DNA of 64,000 nucleotides. Source: Streptomyces cavernicola (lineage in GTDB: Bacteria > Actinomycetota > Actinomycetes > Streptomycetales > Streptomycetaceae). The first letter of the stretch is position 1. Each line of letters begins with the position of its first letter. This document shows, in pieces, positions 17,850 through 26,566 of the stretch. The stretch covers positions 124,001 to 188,000 of the forward strand of contig NZ_JASCIQ010000007.1 of assembly GCF_029968035.1 (NCBI RefSeq), read 5' to 3'. The notes under the pieces are model-generated. The model was not told the origin of the DNA, made no database searches, and saw only the letters and a program-made list of their open reading frames with translations. A program made the position numbers and the translations under genes.

Positions 17850-18425
17850 TCACGCCCCCGGCGCGCTCCGCTCCACGAGCACGTCGACGATGTGGTCGAT
17901 CCCGTGCGGCGCGAGCAGCTCCGGCACGGTCAGGTCGTCGACGATCACGCCGAGCATCGCGAGGTAGAGCAGCAGCACGGTGTCGCGGTCGCCGGGCAGG
18001 CCCGCATCGAGGTGCCAGGCGATGTTGTCGTCGAGCAGCTCCGTGAACGTACGGGTGAGGTCCTCCTGCAACTCCGGCCGGCGCGTGGCCTCCAGCCGCA
18101 GTTCCAGCATGGCCAGATGGCTGCTGCGGTCGGCCCGCATCCGCTCGACCAGCTGCCGCAGCAGGGTGGCGGTGAGCTCGCGGCCGGGCTCGACCTTCAT
18201 GGTCTCGGCCATCGCGACCGGGTCCGGGGTGAGACGCTCCTTCGTACGGCCCATGATCTGGCGGAGCAACTCGGCACGGTTGGCGAAGTAGTTGGTGGTG
18301 GTGCCGGTGGGCACTCCGGCAGCCTTGTCGACGGCGCGCAGGGTGAGCCCCCGCGACCCCTCCTGGGCCAGGACCTCGATCGCGGCGTCGAGCAGCGCGG
18401 TCCGCCGGGCGGGATTCTGTCGCAT
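17850..18425 (-). CDS. TetR-family regulator
   Basis: 191 residues. N-terminal HTH (ALLDAAIEVLAQEGSRGLTL, AAGVPTGTTTNYFANRAELL, residues 8-52) and a helical C-terminal ligand domain of the TetR_C type. Divergent from the VOC gene; the 138-bp gap contains GTACATTACGTAC-like imperfect symmetry near 18488-18501, a possible operator. Likely regulates itself and the VOC gene. Ligand unknown. Confidence 0.88.
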   Translation of the reverse strand: MRQNPARRTALLDAAIEVLAQEGSRGLTLRAVDKAAGVPTGTTTNYFANRAELLRQIMGRTKERLTPDPVAMAETMKVEPGRELTATLLRQLVERMRADRSSHLAMLELRLEATRRPELQEDLTRTFTELLDDNIAWHLDAGLPGDRDTVLLLYLAMLGVIVDDLTVPELLAPHGIDHIVDVLVERSAPGA

Positions 18426-18563
18426 GGGTCTTCCCTGCCAATCACAACTACGAATGCAGTACTACGTCTTTACCACTGCAGGCAGAGTACATTACGTACG
18501 AAGCAACTCCCGTACGCCACCAGCTCATTTCCACACCGATTCCGAGCATGAAAGGCCTGCCCC

Positions 18564-18950
18564 ATGCGAGTGCGAGTCAAGGACTTCGACCACCTGGTCC
18601 TGAACGTCGAGGACGTCGAGCGCGCCTTGGAGTTCTACTGCGGGCCACTGGGCCTCGAACCGGTGCGCGTGGCGGAATGGCGCGCCGGAAAGGTGCCGTT
18701 CCCCTCGGTGCGGGTCAGCCCGACGACGATCATCGACCTGCTCGCCCGCCCGCGCGGCGAGTCCAACGTGGACCACATCTGCCTGGTCGTCGAGCCCCTC
18801 GACTGGCAAGAGGTCATCGACGCCGGCGAGTTGACGGTCGTCGACGGCCCGGGTCCCCGTTTCGGCGCACGCGGCAGCGCCCAATCGATCTACGTAGAGG
18901 ACCCGGACGGCAACACGGTCGAATTGCGCTGGTACCCCCAGGACGCCTAA
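18564..18950 (+). CDS. VOC (glyoxalase/dioxygenase superfamily) protein
   Basis: 128 residues with two beta-alpha-beta-beta-beta modules: VKDFDHLVLNVEDVERALEF and later NVDHICLVVEPLDWQEVI ending YVEDPDGNTVELRWYPQDA. Metal-ligand positions typical of VOC enzymes (H near the start of each module, E in VELRWY) are present. Could be a glyoxalase, a dioxygenase or a drug-binding protein; substrate unknown. Divergent from a TetR gene that probably controls it. Confidence 0.88.
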   Translation: MRVRVKDFDHLVLNVEDVERALEFYCGPLGLEPVRVAEWRAGKVPFPSVRVSPTTIIDLLARPRGESNVDHICLVVEPLDWQEVIDAGELTVVDGPGPRFGARGSAQSIYVEDPDGNTVELRWYPQDA

Positions 18951-18977
18951 TCCCGCGCCACCGGCGGGGAATTGACC

Positions 18978-19005
18978 ATGGGGCCGGCTCCCCAGCCGGC
19001 CCCAT
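18978..19005 (+). terminator. Terminator after the VOC gene
   Basis: ATGGGGCCGGCT (18978-18989), tetraloop CCCC and AGCCGGCCCCAT (18994-19005) form a perfect 12-bp stem followed by a T-containing tail. Confidence 0.9.
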
Positions 19006-19176
19006 TCGTCTGCTCAGCAGAAGAATTCGACCTTCGGCCGTCGATCCGCCGCCACCGTGGGCAAGGGCGCGTCACCTTCGCGCATCCGGGGTCCCCCGCA
19101 TGCCGCAGCCGGCGTAACCCTCTCAGCCCATGGGCCGTTTTCAGGCAATACGCCGCTGACGACCCATGGAAATACA

Positions 19177-21420
19177 TTGCCACGGTTCAGTGTGATTATC
19201 CCCGTCTATAAGGTGCAGGCATATCTTCACGAATGCCTTGAATCCGTCCTTGAACAGCCGTTCACGGATCTGGAGATCATCGCGGTCGACGACTGCTCAC
19301 CTGACTCCAGCGGGGCGATCATCGACGAGTTCGCAGCCCGCGACCCGCGTGTGCGCGCCGTACATCTGACGGAGAACACAGGTCTCGGACCGGCCCGCAA
19401 CACCGGCCTCGAACACGCCACCGGCGATTATGTGATCTTCCTGGACAGCGACGACTCCCTCACCCCCGACGCGCTGCACGCGATCGCGCACCGACTCGAC
19501 GTCACGGGCCGCCCCGACGTCCTGGTCTTCGACTACGTACGGTCGTACTGGACGGGCGGCACCGCCCCCAACCCCGTCACCGCCCACCTCACCGAGGACG
19601 GTCCCGCGTCCTTCGCCCTCGACGCCCGCCCCGGCCTGCTGCGCGTCCTGCACGTCGCCTGGAACAAGGCGTACCGCCGCGACTTCCTGGAGCGCGCGGG
19701 CTTCGCCTTCGCTCCCGGCTACTACGAGGACGTCTCCTGGACCTACCCGGTCCTGGTCACCGCCGAGTCGATCGCGGTGCTCGACCGGGTCTGCGTGCGG
19801 TACCGGCAGCGCAGGAAGGGAGCGATCACCTGCTCCCCCGGCCGCCGCCACTTCGAGATCTTCCCGCAGTACGACCGGGTCTTCGCCTACCTGGACGCGC
19901 ACCCGGAGACGGCACGGTGGCGGCCCCTCGTCTTCCGCCGGATGCTCGACCACTTCAGCACGGTGTTCACCGCGCCCGACCGGCTGCCGCGCGGCAGCCG
20001 CGCGGCGTTTCTGCGCGAGGCCCGCACCTACAGCCGCCGCTACCGCACACCGGGCCCAACTCCCCCCGTGCGCACCCGGATCCGGCACGCCCTGGTGGGC
20101 CTCGGCGCACACCGCAGCTACCAGGTCCTGCACTTGGCGCGCACCTGCCAGCGCCGGGCCCAGCGTGCCGCCACCACCGCACGGCGCGCCCTCAGGGCCG
20201 CCGCCCTCCAACTCCACTACCGCGTGCAGCGGTTGCTCCCGCTGCGCGCCGACGACGCCGTGTTCTCCGCCTATTGGGGCCGCGGCTACGGCTGCAACCC
20301 GGCGGCCGTCGAGGCGAAGGTCCGCGAACTCGCCCCCCACATCCGCACCGCCTGGATCGCCGACCCCGCGCACCAGCACACCGTCCCGCCCGGCACCCGC
20401 GTCCTCACCCCCGGCACGGCCGCGTACTGGACGGCGCTCGCCCGCTCCAAGTACCTCGTCAACAACGTCAACTTCGACCGCAGGCTCGTCAAGACCAAGG
20501 GCCAGGTGTTCCTGCAGACCCTGCACGGCACCCCGCTCAAACGCATGGGCCTCGACCTGCTCGACCGGCCGGCCGCCATCGGCGACACCGACGTCCGGCG
20601 CATGCTCGCCAACTGCGACAAGTGGGACTACGTCCTGTCCTCGAACCGCCACTCCACGGCCGTCTGGGAGCGGGTCTACCCCGCCGACTACACCACGCTC
20701 GAATACGGCTATCCCCGCAACGACGTCCTGCGGAAGGCCACCGGCGAGGACGTGGCCCGGCTGCGTGACGCCCTCGGCATCGCCCCGGACTCGATCGCGA
20801 TCCTGTACGCCCCCACCCACCGGGACTACCGCCGCGCCCAACGGCACGCCATCGACCTGGAGCGGCTGCTGCGCTCGCTCGGCCCCCGCTTCATGGTGCT
20901 GACCCGCGCCCACCACCTGTCCCCGGCCGCTCCTCCGGGAGTGGACTCGTCCCGGCTCGTCGACGTCTCGGACCACCCGAGCGTCGAGTCCCTCTGCCTG
21001 GCCAGCGACGCCCTGATCACGGACTACTCCTCACTGATGTTCGACTACGCCAACCTGGACCGCCCGATCGTCGTGTACGTCGACGACTGGGAGGCCTACG
21101 AGGCGGCCCGCGGCACCTACTTCGACCTCCGCACCTTCCCGCCGGGCGAAGTCGCCGCCGACGAGGACGAACTCGTCCGCGTCTTCACGGCCGGCGATTG
21201 GCGCGGCCCCCGCTCCACCCTCCGCCGGGCCGCCTTCCGGACGCGCTTCTGCCCGTACGACGACGGGGACGCGGCCGAGCGGGTCGTACGGCATGTCTTC
21301 CTCGGCGAGACGACGGGGCTGCCGCCCGCGGCGCCGTGGGAGAGAGAGTGCCCGACGGCCGCGCCCGGCCCGCGGCAGGAGCCGGAGGCCCCCGCGACCC
21401 TGCCCATCAGCGCCGGTTGA
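19177..21420 (+). CDS. GT2 glycosyltransferase fused to CDP-glycerol glycerophosphotransferase (TagF-like)
   Basis: 747 residues. Residues 1-320: GT-A glycosyltransferase family 2 (FSVIIPVYKVQAYLHECLES, DDCSPDSSGAIIDEF, GLGPARNTGLEHATGDYVIF, FLDSDDS with the DXD metal site). Residues about 350-720: Glyphos_transf (NNVNFDRRLVK, QTLHGTPLKRMG, YGYPRNDVL, YAPTHRD, SDALITDYSSLMFDYA, GTYFDL). Predicted to build a teichoic-acid-like poly(glycerol- or polyol-phosphate) polymer at the inner membrane face. TTG at 19177 is chosen because the truncated duplicate at 21443 starts with the same TTG-CC-CG-TTCAGTGT context. First gene of the surface-glycan region. Confidence 0.88.
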   Translation: MPRFSVIIPVYKVQAYLHECLESVLEQPFTDLEIIAVDDCSPDSSGAIIDEFAARDPRVRAVHLTENTGLGPARNTGLEHATGDYVIFLDSDDSLTPDALHAIAHRLDVTGRPDVLVFDYVRSYWTGGTAPNPVTAHLTEDGPASFALDARPGLLRVLHVAWNKAYRRDFLERAGFAFAPGYYEDVSWTYPVLVTAESIAVLDRVCVRYRQRRKGAITCSPGRRHFEIFPQYDRVFAYLDAHPETARWRPLVFRRMLDHFSTVFTAPDRLPRGSRAAFLREARTYSRRYRTPGPTPPVRTRIRHALVGLGAHRSYQVLHLARTCQRRAQRAATTARRALRAAALQLHYRVQRLLPLRADDAVFSAYWGRGYGCNPAAVEAKVRELAPHIRTAWIADPAHQHTVPPGTRVLTPGTAAYWTALARSKYLVNNVNFDRRLVKTKGQVFLQTLHGTPLKRMGLDLLDRPAAIGDTDVRRMLANCDKWDYVLSSNRHSTAVWERVYPADYTTLEYGYPRNDVLRKATGEDVARLRDALGIAPDSIAILYAPTHRDYRRAQRHAIDLERLLRSLGPRFMVLTRAHHLSPAAPPGVDSSRLVDVSDHPSVESLCLASDALITDYSSLMFDYANLDRPIVVYVDDWEAYEAARGTYFDLRTFPPGEVAADEDELVRVFTAGDWRGPRSTLRRAAFRTRFCPYDDGDAAERVVRHVFLGETTGLPPAAPWERECPTAAPGPRQEPEAPATLPISAG

Positions 21421-21442
21421 ACGGCCATCCAAGGAGAGTGCG

Positions 21443-21646
21443 TTGCCCCGCTTCAGTGTTGTCGTCCCGGCCCACGAGGTGCCGGGGCGGCTGCCCGACT
21501 GTCTCGACTCGGTGCTCGGCCAGGCCTTCGCCGACTTCGAGCTGATCGCCGTCGTCACCTCGCCGGAGGGGCCGTGCGCCTCGATCGTGTCCGCACACGC
21601 CGACCGCGACCCGCGGGCGGTGCACTCGCCGACGGCCGCAGCATGA
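21443..21646 (+). pseudogene. Truncated GT2 glycosyltransferase (N-terminal 67 codons)
   Basis: Begins with TTG after a good AAGGAG site and encodes LPRFSVVVPAHEVPGRLPD and LDSVLGQAFADFELIAV, clearly the start of a GT2 domain homologous to the gene just upstream. It ends after 67 codons, before the catalytic DXD, so it is broken. The sequence then passes into an unrelated gene remnant. Confidence 0.85.
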
Positions 21647-21915
21647 CGGCGAACCTGCTCGCCTCCGCGGGCACGGACACCTTCGACATCATGAGCAGCC
21701 CGCAGAAGACCGTGAACTGCTACCGGCGCTACAAGCCGGAGGGTTTCACACCGCAGGACGGCGCCTACCGCAACCAGTGGCGCCTGTTCATCGGCGTGCT
21801 CTGCCTGTCGCTCATCCCTGCCCTGCGCGGCAAGGCGGCTCGCGTCGTCCCGCCCCGGACGCCCGAGGAGACGTCTGCCGCAAGCCCGCCGAAAAACACG
21901 GAGTTCGCCCCGTAA
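21647..21915 (+). pseudogene. Remnant ending like the downstream membrane protein
   Basis: An open stretch without its own credible start. Its middle part (TDTFDIMSSPQKTVNCYRRY, then KPEGFTPQDGAYRNQW) is not recognised. From about 21784 it encodes LFIGVLCLSLIP, which is the same as the C-terminal FIGVLCLSLIPVLLARS stretch of the next gene (about 23395-23440), with strong similarity at DNA level. This looks like a leftover from duplication and deletion. Confidence 0.7.
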
Positions 21916-21965
21916 GAAGCCTCCCGCTCGACCGATTCGGTCCGAACGACCAGGAGTTGTACACC

Positions 21966-23486
21966 ATGTCGTCCACCCAGCTCTCGTCCGCAGTTCGAGC
22001 CGGTGCGGCCGTGCGGACCACGGCCGCGAAGGTACGGGACCTTCGGGCCCATGTCCCGCCGAGACTGCGACTGCCGCTGGCCGTCTTCCTGCTGTGCCAG
22101 ATCAGCTACCTGGTGTGGTGGGCGGCGTACCACCCGGGTCTGATGACCATCGACTCGGTGGTCTACAGCTGGCAGGTCACCACCGGCAACTGGCGCTCGG
22201 ACCACTCGGTGCTCTACAGCTCGCTGGTCTGGCTGTCCCTCAAGGGCACTGGGGACTTGGCGGCCCTGACGCTGCTGCAGACCGTCGCGATGTCCGCCGT
22301 GCTCGCCCACACCTGCGCGGGCCTGCGGACGCTGGGCGTACGGGGACGGTGGAGCGCACCGGCGGCGGTGGCCTGCGCGGCCGCTCCACCGCTCGGGTCC
22401 TTCGTGGTCTTCGTGTGGAAGGACGTGCCGTTCACGATCTCCGCGGTCCTCGTGTTCGCCGTGTCGGTACGGATGTTGGGCAGGCGTGCGCAGGGCACAT
22501 GGGTCGGCCGCCCACAAAGCTCGGAGCTTCTGCTGCTGTGCGTCGGGCTGTTGGGGGTCGACCTCTTCCGCAACAACGGCTTCCCGGTGGCCGTGTTCGC
22601 CTCGCTGGCTCTCCTCCTGGCGCTGCCCGGGGCCCGGCTCCTGATGGCCGGGCTGGCCGCAGCGACCACGAGTCTGACGCTGCTGCTCGCCCTCGTGATC
22701 TATCCGGCGGCCGGCATCGAGCAGCCGAGCAAGGCGTTCTACTACAACCTGCACCACCACGACCTCGCCGTGACGTACGCGCGTAAGCCTGGGCAGTTCA
22801 CCCCGGACGACCTGCGGCTGATGGCTCGGGTGGCGCCCCTCCCGACCTGGCGGGAAGCGGGCTCCACCTGTTACACGTCCGACGTGTTCTACTACAGCCC
22901 CTCGGTGAACCGCACCGCCGCAACCCGACTCACCGAACCCCTGGCGCAGTTGTGGTGGCGCACCCTGCGCAAGTCCCCACAGCAGGTCCTCGACGCACGC
23001 CTGTGCCGGGCCCACATCGCCTGGGCCGTCTTCCCCGGGCCGGCGGACAAGGACGGCAGAACGTGGACGTACAACTCAACGATCCCTGCCGATCTGTGGG
23101 GTTACAAAGGGATGGCGGGCAACCCGTACCGGCCGCTGCTCAAGGCCCGGCCGCTGTCGGACACTCTCCACCATGCCGCCACGTTCGCCCGCGAAGCCTC
23201 CCGCGTCCCCCAACTGGAGTGGCTCCTCTGGCGCGGCGCCACCTGGTGCTACGCCACCTATGCGCTCATCGCCCTGCTCTCCCGGGCCCGTCGCTGCCGT
23301 GCGCTGCTCGCGCTCGGGAGCGTCTCCCTCGGCATGCAGCTCACCGTGCTGGCCGCCAACCCGGCGCCGGCCTTTCGCTATATGACCGCGCCCATGTTCA
23401 TCGGAGTGCTCTGCCTTTCGCTGATCCCCGTTCTGCTCGCCCGGTCTTCCGCGGCGACGCAGGAACCGGAAAAAGCCGCGACCTGA
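21966..23486 (+). CDS. Polytopic membrane protein, GT-C/DUF6020-like (putative lipid-linked glycosyltransferase)
   Basis: 506 residues with roughly ten membrane segments and one larger extracytoplasmic loop (about 265-385, with Tyr/His-rich FYYNLHHHDLAVTYARK). The first loop HPGLMTIDSVVYSWQVTTGN resembles the acidic D-containing loop of GT-C-like membrane proteins. ATG at 21966 has AGGAG 8 bases upstream. Likely acts on surface polysaccharide on the outer membrane face, given neighbouring TagF, GtrA/B and sugar-nucleotide genes. The exact reaction is not known. Confidence 0.6.
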   Translation: MSSTQLSSAVRAGAAVRTTAAKVRDLRAHVPPRLRLPLAVFLLCQISYLVWWAAYHPGLMTIDSVVYSWQVTTGNWRSDHSVLYSSLVWLSLKGTGDLAALTLLQTVAMSAVLAHTCAGLRTLGVRGRWSAPAAVACAAAPPLGSFVVFVWKDVPFTISAVLVFAVSVRMLGRRAQGTWVGRPQSSELLLLCVGLLGVDLFRNNGFPVAVFASLALLLALPGARLLMAGLAAATTSLTLLLALVIYPAAGIEQPSKAFYYNLHHHDLAVTYARKPGQFTPDDLRLMARVAPLPTWREAGSTCYTSDVFYYSPSVNRTAATRLTEPLAQLWWRTLRKSPQQVLDARLCRAHIAWAVFPGPADKDGRTWTYNSTIPADLWGYKGMAGNPYRPLLKARPLSDTLHHAATFAREASRVPQLEWLLWRGATWCYATYALIALLSRARRCRALLALGSVSLGMQLTVLAANPAPAFRYMTAPMFIGVLCLSLIPVLLARSSAATQEPEKAAT

Positions 23487-23610
23487 TTCCCCCGGTTGTG
23501 TCATCCCAACCGTCTGCCGCCCGGCCGGATCGTGTCGATTCTTGCGCCCGGACAAGGGACCCACAATTATCCCTGGCCACGACGGCTTATCCGGAAGGGC
23601 ACCGAGAGAT

Positions 23611-25650
23611 ATGGCTTACGACTGGCAGCAGCGCTTCTTGAACTTGGTGCCCGGCGGCAACGGAATTATTTACGCGATTCAAGCGGACGGAAATCTCTAC
23701 TGGTATCGGCATATCGGTTGGAGCAGCGGCACTACATCGTGGGCCAACTCCGGCCAGGGCCGGCTCATCGGGACCAGCTGGCAGAAGTTCCGTTTCGTAC
23801 TGGCCGCGGCCGACGGCCAGATCTTCGCCTGCCTGCCCAACGGCGACCTGCTCTGGTACCGCTACATCCTCTCCAACAGCACCACCGGTGCCGGAAGTTG
23901 GCACTCGGCAAGCGGCCGAAGGATCGGCACCCAGTGGAACTTCCCCCGAGTGATCGGCGGCTGGAACAACGTCCTCTACGCGGAGGACGGCAACGGCGAC
24001 CTGCGCTGGTACAAATACACCGGCACCAACGGCTCCTTCAGCTGGGCAGCGAATTCTGGTTCCAAGATCGGTACGCAATGGCATACCTACACGCAGCTTT
24101 TCGCCGACCCTAACGGTGTTATTTTCGGAACGCGACACGGCAGTGCGCTCGGCTGGTTCCGCTATCTCGGGAACGGCGAATTCAACTGGGCGAACGGCGG
24201 CAAACCCGTCGACACCATGATTCTCGGTCCGTTCGAGAGGGGGCTTTTCTCCAACGGCTCCGGCGCCATCTACAAGATCCAGACGAGCTCCGCCAATCCA
24301 CCGGGCCCGGACAACCGACTCCAGTGGTACCGCCTGCTGAACTCGGAGACCGTGAACACCAGCGGTGTGACGTGGGCGGACGGATCCGGCAAGGTGGTCG
24401 GCTCGGGTTTCTCCCGCGAGGAATCGGCGGCGCTGCAGGGCTATGCGGCGTCGCTGTCCACCTCGCAGAGCTCGACTCTCGGAATCCATGTCTCGACGAC
24501 GTTCTCCTCGTACACGTCGTCCACCCTCCGCCTTGCTCCGACCGCGAGCGCGCCCGCCGTGGTCACGCCGCCCACCACCCGGGCCGGTAAGTTCCAGCTG
24601 CTGCAGAGCGGATATCACGCAGCGGGCTGCGGATGGGCGCAGTCGTTCTCCATCTCCGTGGGAACGGGCACGAGTTGGCCTTCGGGCATCTATGCCTCAC
24701 AGCTGAAATCGCCCGACGGCAAAGAGCACAACGTGATGTTCGTGGTGCGGCCCTCGACGCCCCTGCGCGACATCGCCGTACTGGTGCCCACCAATACGTA
24801 CAGCGCCTACAACTTCTGGGGCGGGCACAACCAGTACACGACCGGCTCAGGACAGCGCACCATCTCCATGCAGCGCCCCAACATGGGCACCTCATGGGAC
24901 AACACCTACTCGACCGCGCCCGGCATCATCGACCATCTCCTCTACAGCGACCTGCAGTTGCTGCGATGGATGACCTCGCAGAGCATCGCGTACGACTGCT
25001 ACGCCGACACCGATCTGCATGCGACGGGTGCCACCTGGCTCAAGACGCCGGCGCAGGGCGGGAATTACAAGGCGCTGGTGCTGACCACCCACCCCGAGTA
25101 CTTCTCGCAGACCGCGCGTGACAACGTCGTGGCCTTCCAGAACAACGGCGGGCGCATCATCTATCTGGGCGGCAACGGAATTTACGAACGGGTTCAGTTC
25201 ACCGCCGACGGCAGGGCGAACATCTTTCGGCGTCCGGACGGCGCACGCGATCCCTTCGCGGATTCCGGACAGTCCGAGGCGCAGATCCTGGGCGTATCGC
25301 ACTACGGCCCCACGTATATGTCCTTCTCCCCGTACGAGGTGCAGGACACCGCCAACAACCCCTTCACCGCGGGTACCGGTCTGAGTGTGGGCGACACGTT
25401 CGGCGCCGTCGCCTACGACATCGCCGCCAGCGGCTGGGAAGTCGACCGCAGGCCTGCTCCCCTGCCCGGTTCCGTGCTCATCGCGGAGGGCCTCAACCAG
25501 TCGGGCGGCGCCGAAATGCTGTACGTACCGGCCGCCGCCGGCAAGGGCTGGGTGTTCTCGGTCAGTTCGCTGACGTTCACCGGCAGCGTGCCCATCGACT
25601 CCGCGGTCCAGAAAATCCTGACGAACGTTTTCACGGAAGCGGTGGCCTAG
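23611..25650 (+). CDS. Tachylectin-2-type beta-propeller fused to an N,N-dimethylformamidase beta-like domain
   Basis: 679 residues. Residues about 8-300 carry five tandem blades with motifs of the kind GGNGIIYAIQADGNLYWYRH and IGTSWQKF, matching tachylectin-2, a five-bladed GlcNAc/GalNAc-binding lectin. Residues about 340-675 match the C-terminal domain of DMF-ase large subunits: VLVPTNTYSAYNFWGGHNQY, YKALVLTTHPEYFS, GGRIIYLGGNGIYERV. No signal peptide is visible from the ATG at 23611. Predicted carbohydrate-targeted enzyme, possibly an amidohydrolase. First gene of a five-gene run with gaps of 34-65 bp. Domain calls are firm; the reaction is unknown. Confidence 0.85.
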   Translation: MAYDWQQRFLNLVPGGNGIIYAIQADGNLYWYRHIGWSSGTTSWANSGQGRLIGTSWQKFRFVLAAADGQIFACLPNGDLLWYRYILSNSTTGAGSWHSASGRRIGTQWNFPRVIGGWNNVLYAEDGNGDLRWYKYTGTNGSFSWAANSGSKIGTQWHTYTQLFADPNGVIFGTRHGSALGWFRYLGNGEFNWANGGKPVDTMILGPFERGLFSNGSGAIYKIQTSSANPPGPDNRLQWYRLLNSETVNTSGVTWADGSGKVVGSGFSREESAALQGYAASLSTSQSSTLGIHVSTTFSSYTSSTLRLAPTASAPAVVTPPTTRAGKFQLLQSGYHAAGCGWAQSFSISVGTGTSWPSGIYASQLKSPDGKEHNVMFVVRPSTPLRDIAVLVPTNTYSAYNFWGGHNQYTTGSGQRTISMQRPNMGTSWDNTYSTAPGIIDHLLYSDLQLLRWMTSQSIAYDCYADTDLHATGATWLKTPAQGGNYKALVLTTHPEYFSQTARDNVVAFQNNGGRIIYLGGNGIYERVQFTADGRANIFRRPDGARDPFADSGQSEAQILGVSHYGPTYMSFSPYEVQDTANNPFTAGTGLSVGDTFGAVAYDIAASGWEVDRRPAPLPGSVLIAEGLNQSGGAEMLYVPAAAGKGWVFSVSSLTFTGSVPIDSAVQKILTNVFTEAVA

Positions 25651-25690
25651 GTTCCCCGGGCCCCGATCGCACCGAAAGGGAGAAGAGGAC

Positions 25691-26113
25691 ATGACGGAGA
25701 TCTCACGGCGCACGGTGTTCGTCGGCGCGGCGGCATCGACCCTCGCGCTCGGCCTTTCCACCTCGGCCTCCGGCGCCGAACCCGTGCGCGCGGCACAGCC
25801 CAGCAGCGAATGCAAAGAGCTGGGCAGCACCCAGGTCTGCGTCCATGCCCGAGAGGTCCAGGACGTCACCGGCCTGCAGTACGTCATCACCAACAACGGC
25901 TCGCAGACCATGACGTACAGGGTCTGGTACGTGGATGTGACCGGCGGGCCCGAGTCCGGCAAGGTCACGGTGACGGTGGAGGCGGGAGAGACGTTCGTCG
26001 GGTACTTCTACGGCACGCTCCAGCACTATTTCACGCTGCATATGTGCGACGAGACAGAGACCGAATGCGTCGTCCTCGGGCCCGTCGTCGGTGAACTCCC
26101 GATCGGCTGGTAG
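25691..26113 (+). CDS. Small secreted Cys-containing protein, copy 1 (Tat-type signal)
   Basis: 140 residues. Signal SRRTVFVGAAASTLALGLSTS is Tat-like. The mature part of about 105 residues starts with a C-x8-C motif (CKELGSTQVC), then REVQDVTGLQY, a YRVWYVDV strand, GYFYGTLQHYF and a second Cys pair (MCDETETEC). It is clearly homologous to the next gene. No known family recognised; beta-rich by pattern. RBS GGGAGAAGAGGAC is strong. Located between two lectin genes, so it probably acts with them outside the cell. Confidence 0.85.
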   Translation: MTEISRRTVFVGAAASTLALGLSTSASGAEPVRAAQPSSECKELGSTQVCVHAREVQDVTGLQYVITNNGSQTMTYRVWYVDVTGGPESGKVTVTVEAGETFVGYFYGTLQHYFTLHMCDETETECVVLGPVVGELPIGW

Positions 26114-26169
26114 TCACGCTCACCCCCCCTCCGCCCTCTCCTTGTCCCAGCCGACAGAAAGGGACAGTC

Positions 26170-26532
26170 ATGCGGAAATTCCCAGCAATCGCGGGCGCCC
26201 TCCTCGGAATCGCCCTGTCCGCCACACCCGCCCACGCCGGCCCGACCGTCTGCCATCAGAACGGTCTGGCCAAGCTGTGCGCCTACGCCCAGGAAGTCCA
26301 GGACGTCACGGGCATCCGGTACAACGTGACCCAGCTGGACGGCCCGGGAAGCTACGAAGTCCATTACGTCGACATCGACAACGGCTTCACCTCCATCCCG
26401 CAGCCCGTCGGCCCGTTGAAGTTCATGGAGACCAAGGGCGGCCATCTCTACGGCACTCTGCAGCACTGCTTCCGAGTGATCCTCACGAGTCCGTCCGGCA
26501 CCGACCTCGAAGTACAGCCGGTCTGCCCCTGA
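26170..26532 (+). CDS. Small secreted Cys-containing protein, copy 2 (Sec signal)
   Basis: 120 residues. Sec-type signal (MRKFPAIAGALLGIALSATPAHA) and a mature part of about 97 residues. It shares with the preceding gene the C-x8-C start (CHQNGLAKLC), QEVQDVTGIRY, a YEVHYVDI strand and LYGTLQHCF, ending in a final Cys (QPVCP). Two Cys pairs suggest two disulfides. The pair is a tandem duplication that has diverged in export route (Tat versus Sec). Function unknown. Confidence 0.85.
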   Translation: MRKFPAIAGALLGIALSATPAHAGPTVCHQNGLAKLCAYAQEVQDVTGIRYNVTQLDGPGSYEVHYVDIDNGFTSIPQPVGPLKFMETKGGHLYGTLQHCFRVILTSPSGTDLEVQPVCP

Positions 26533-26566
26533 CGGAACCGCGATCCAAGACCATCGTGGAGAACCC

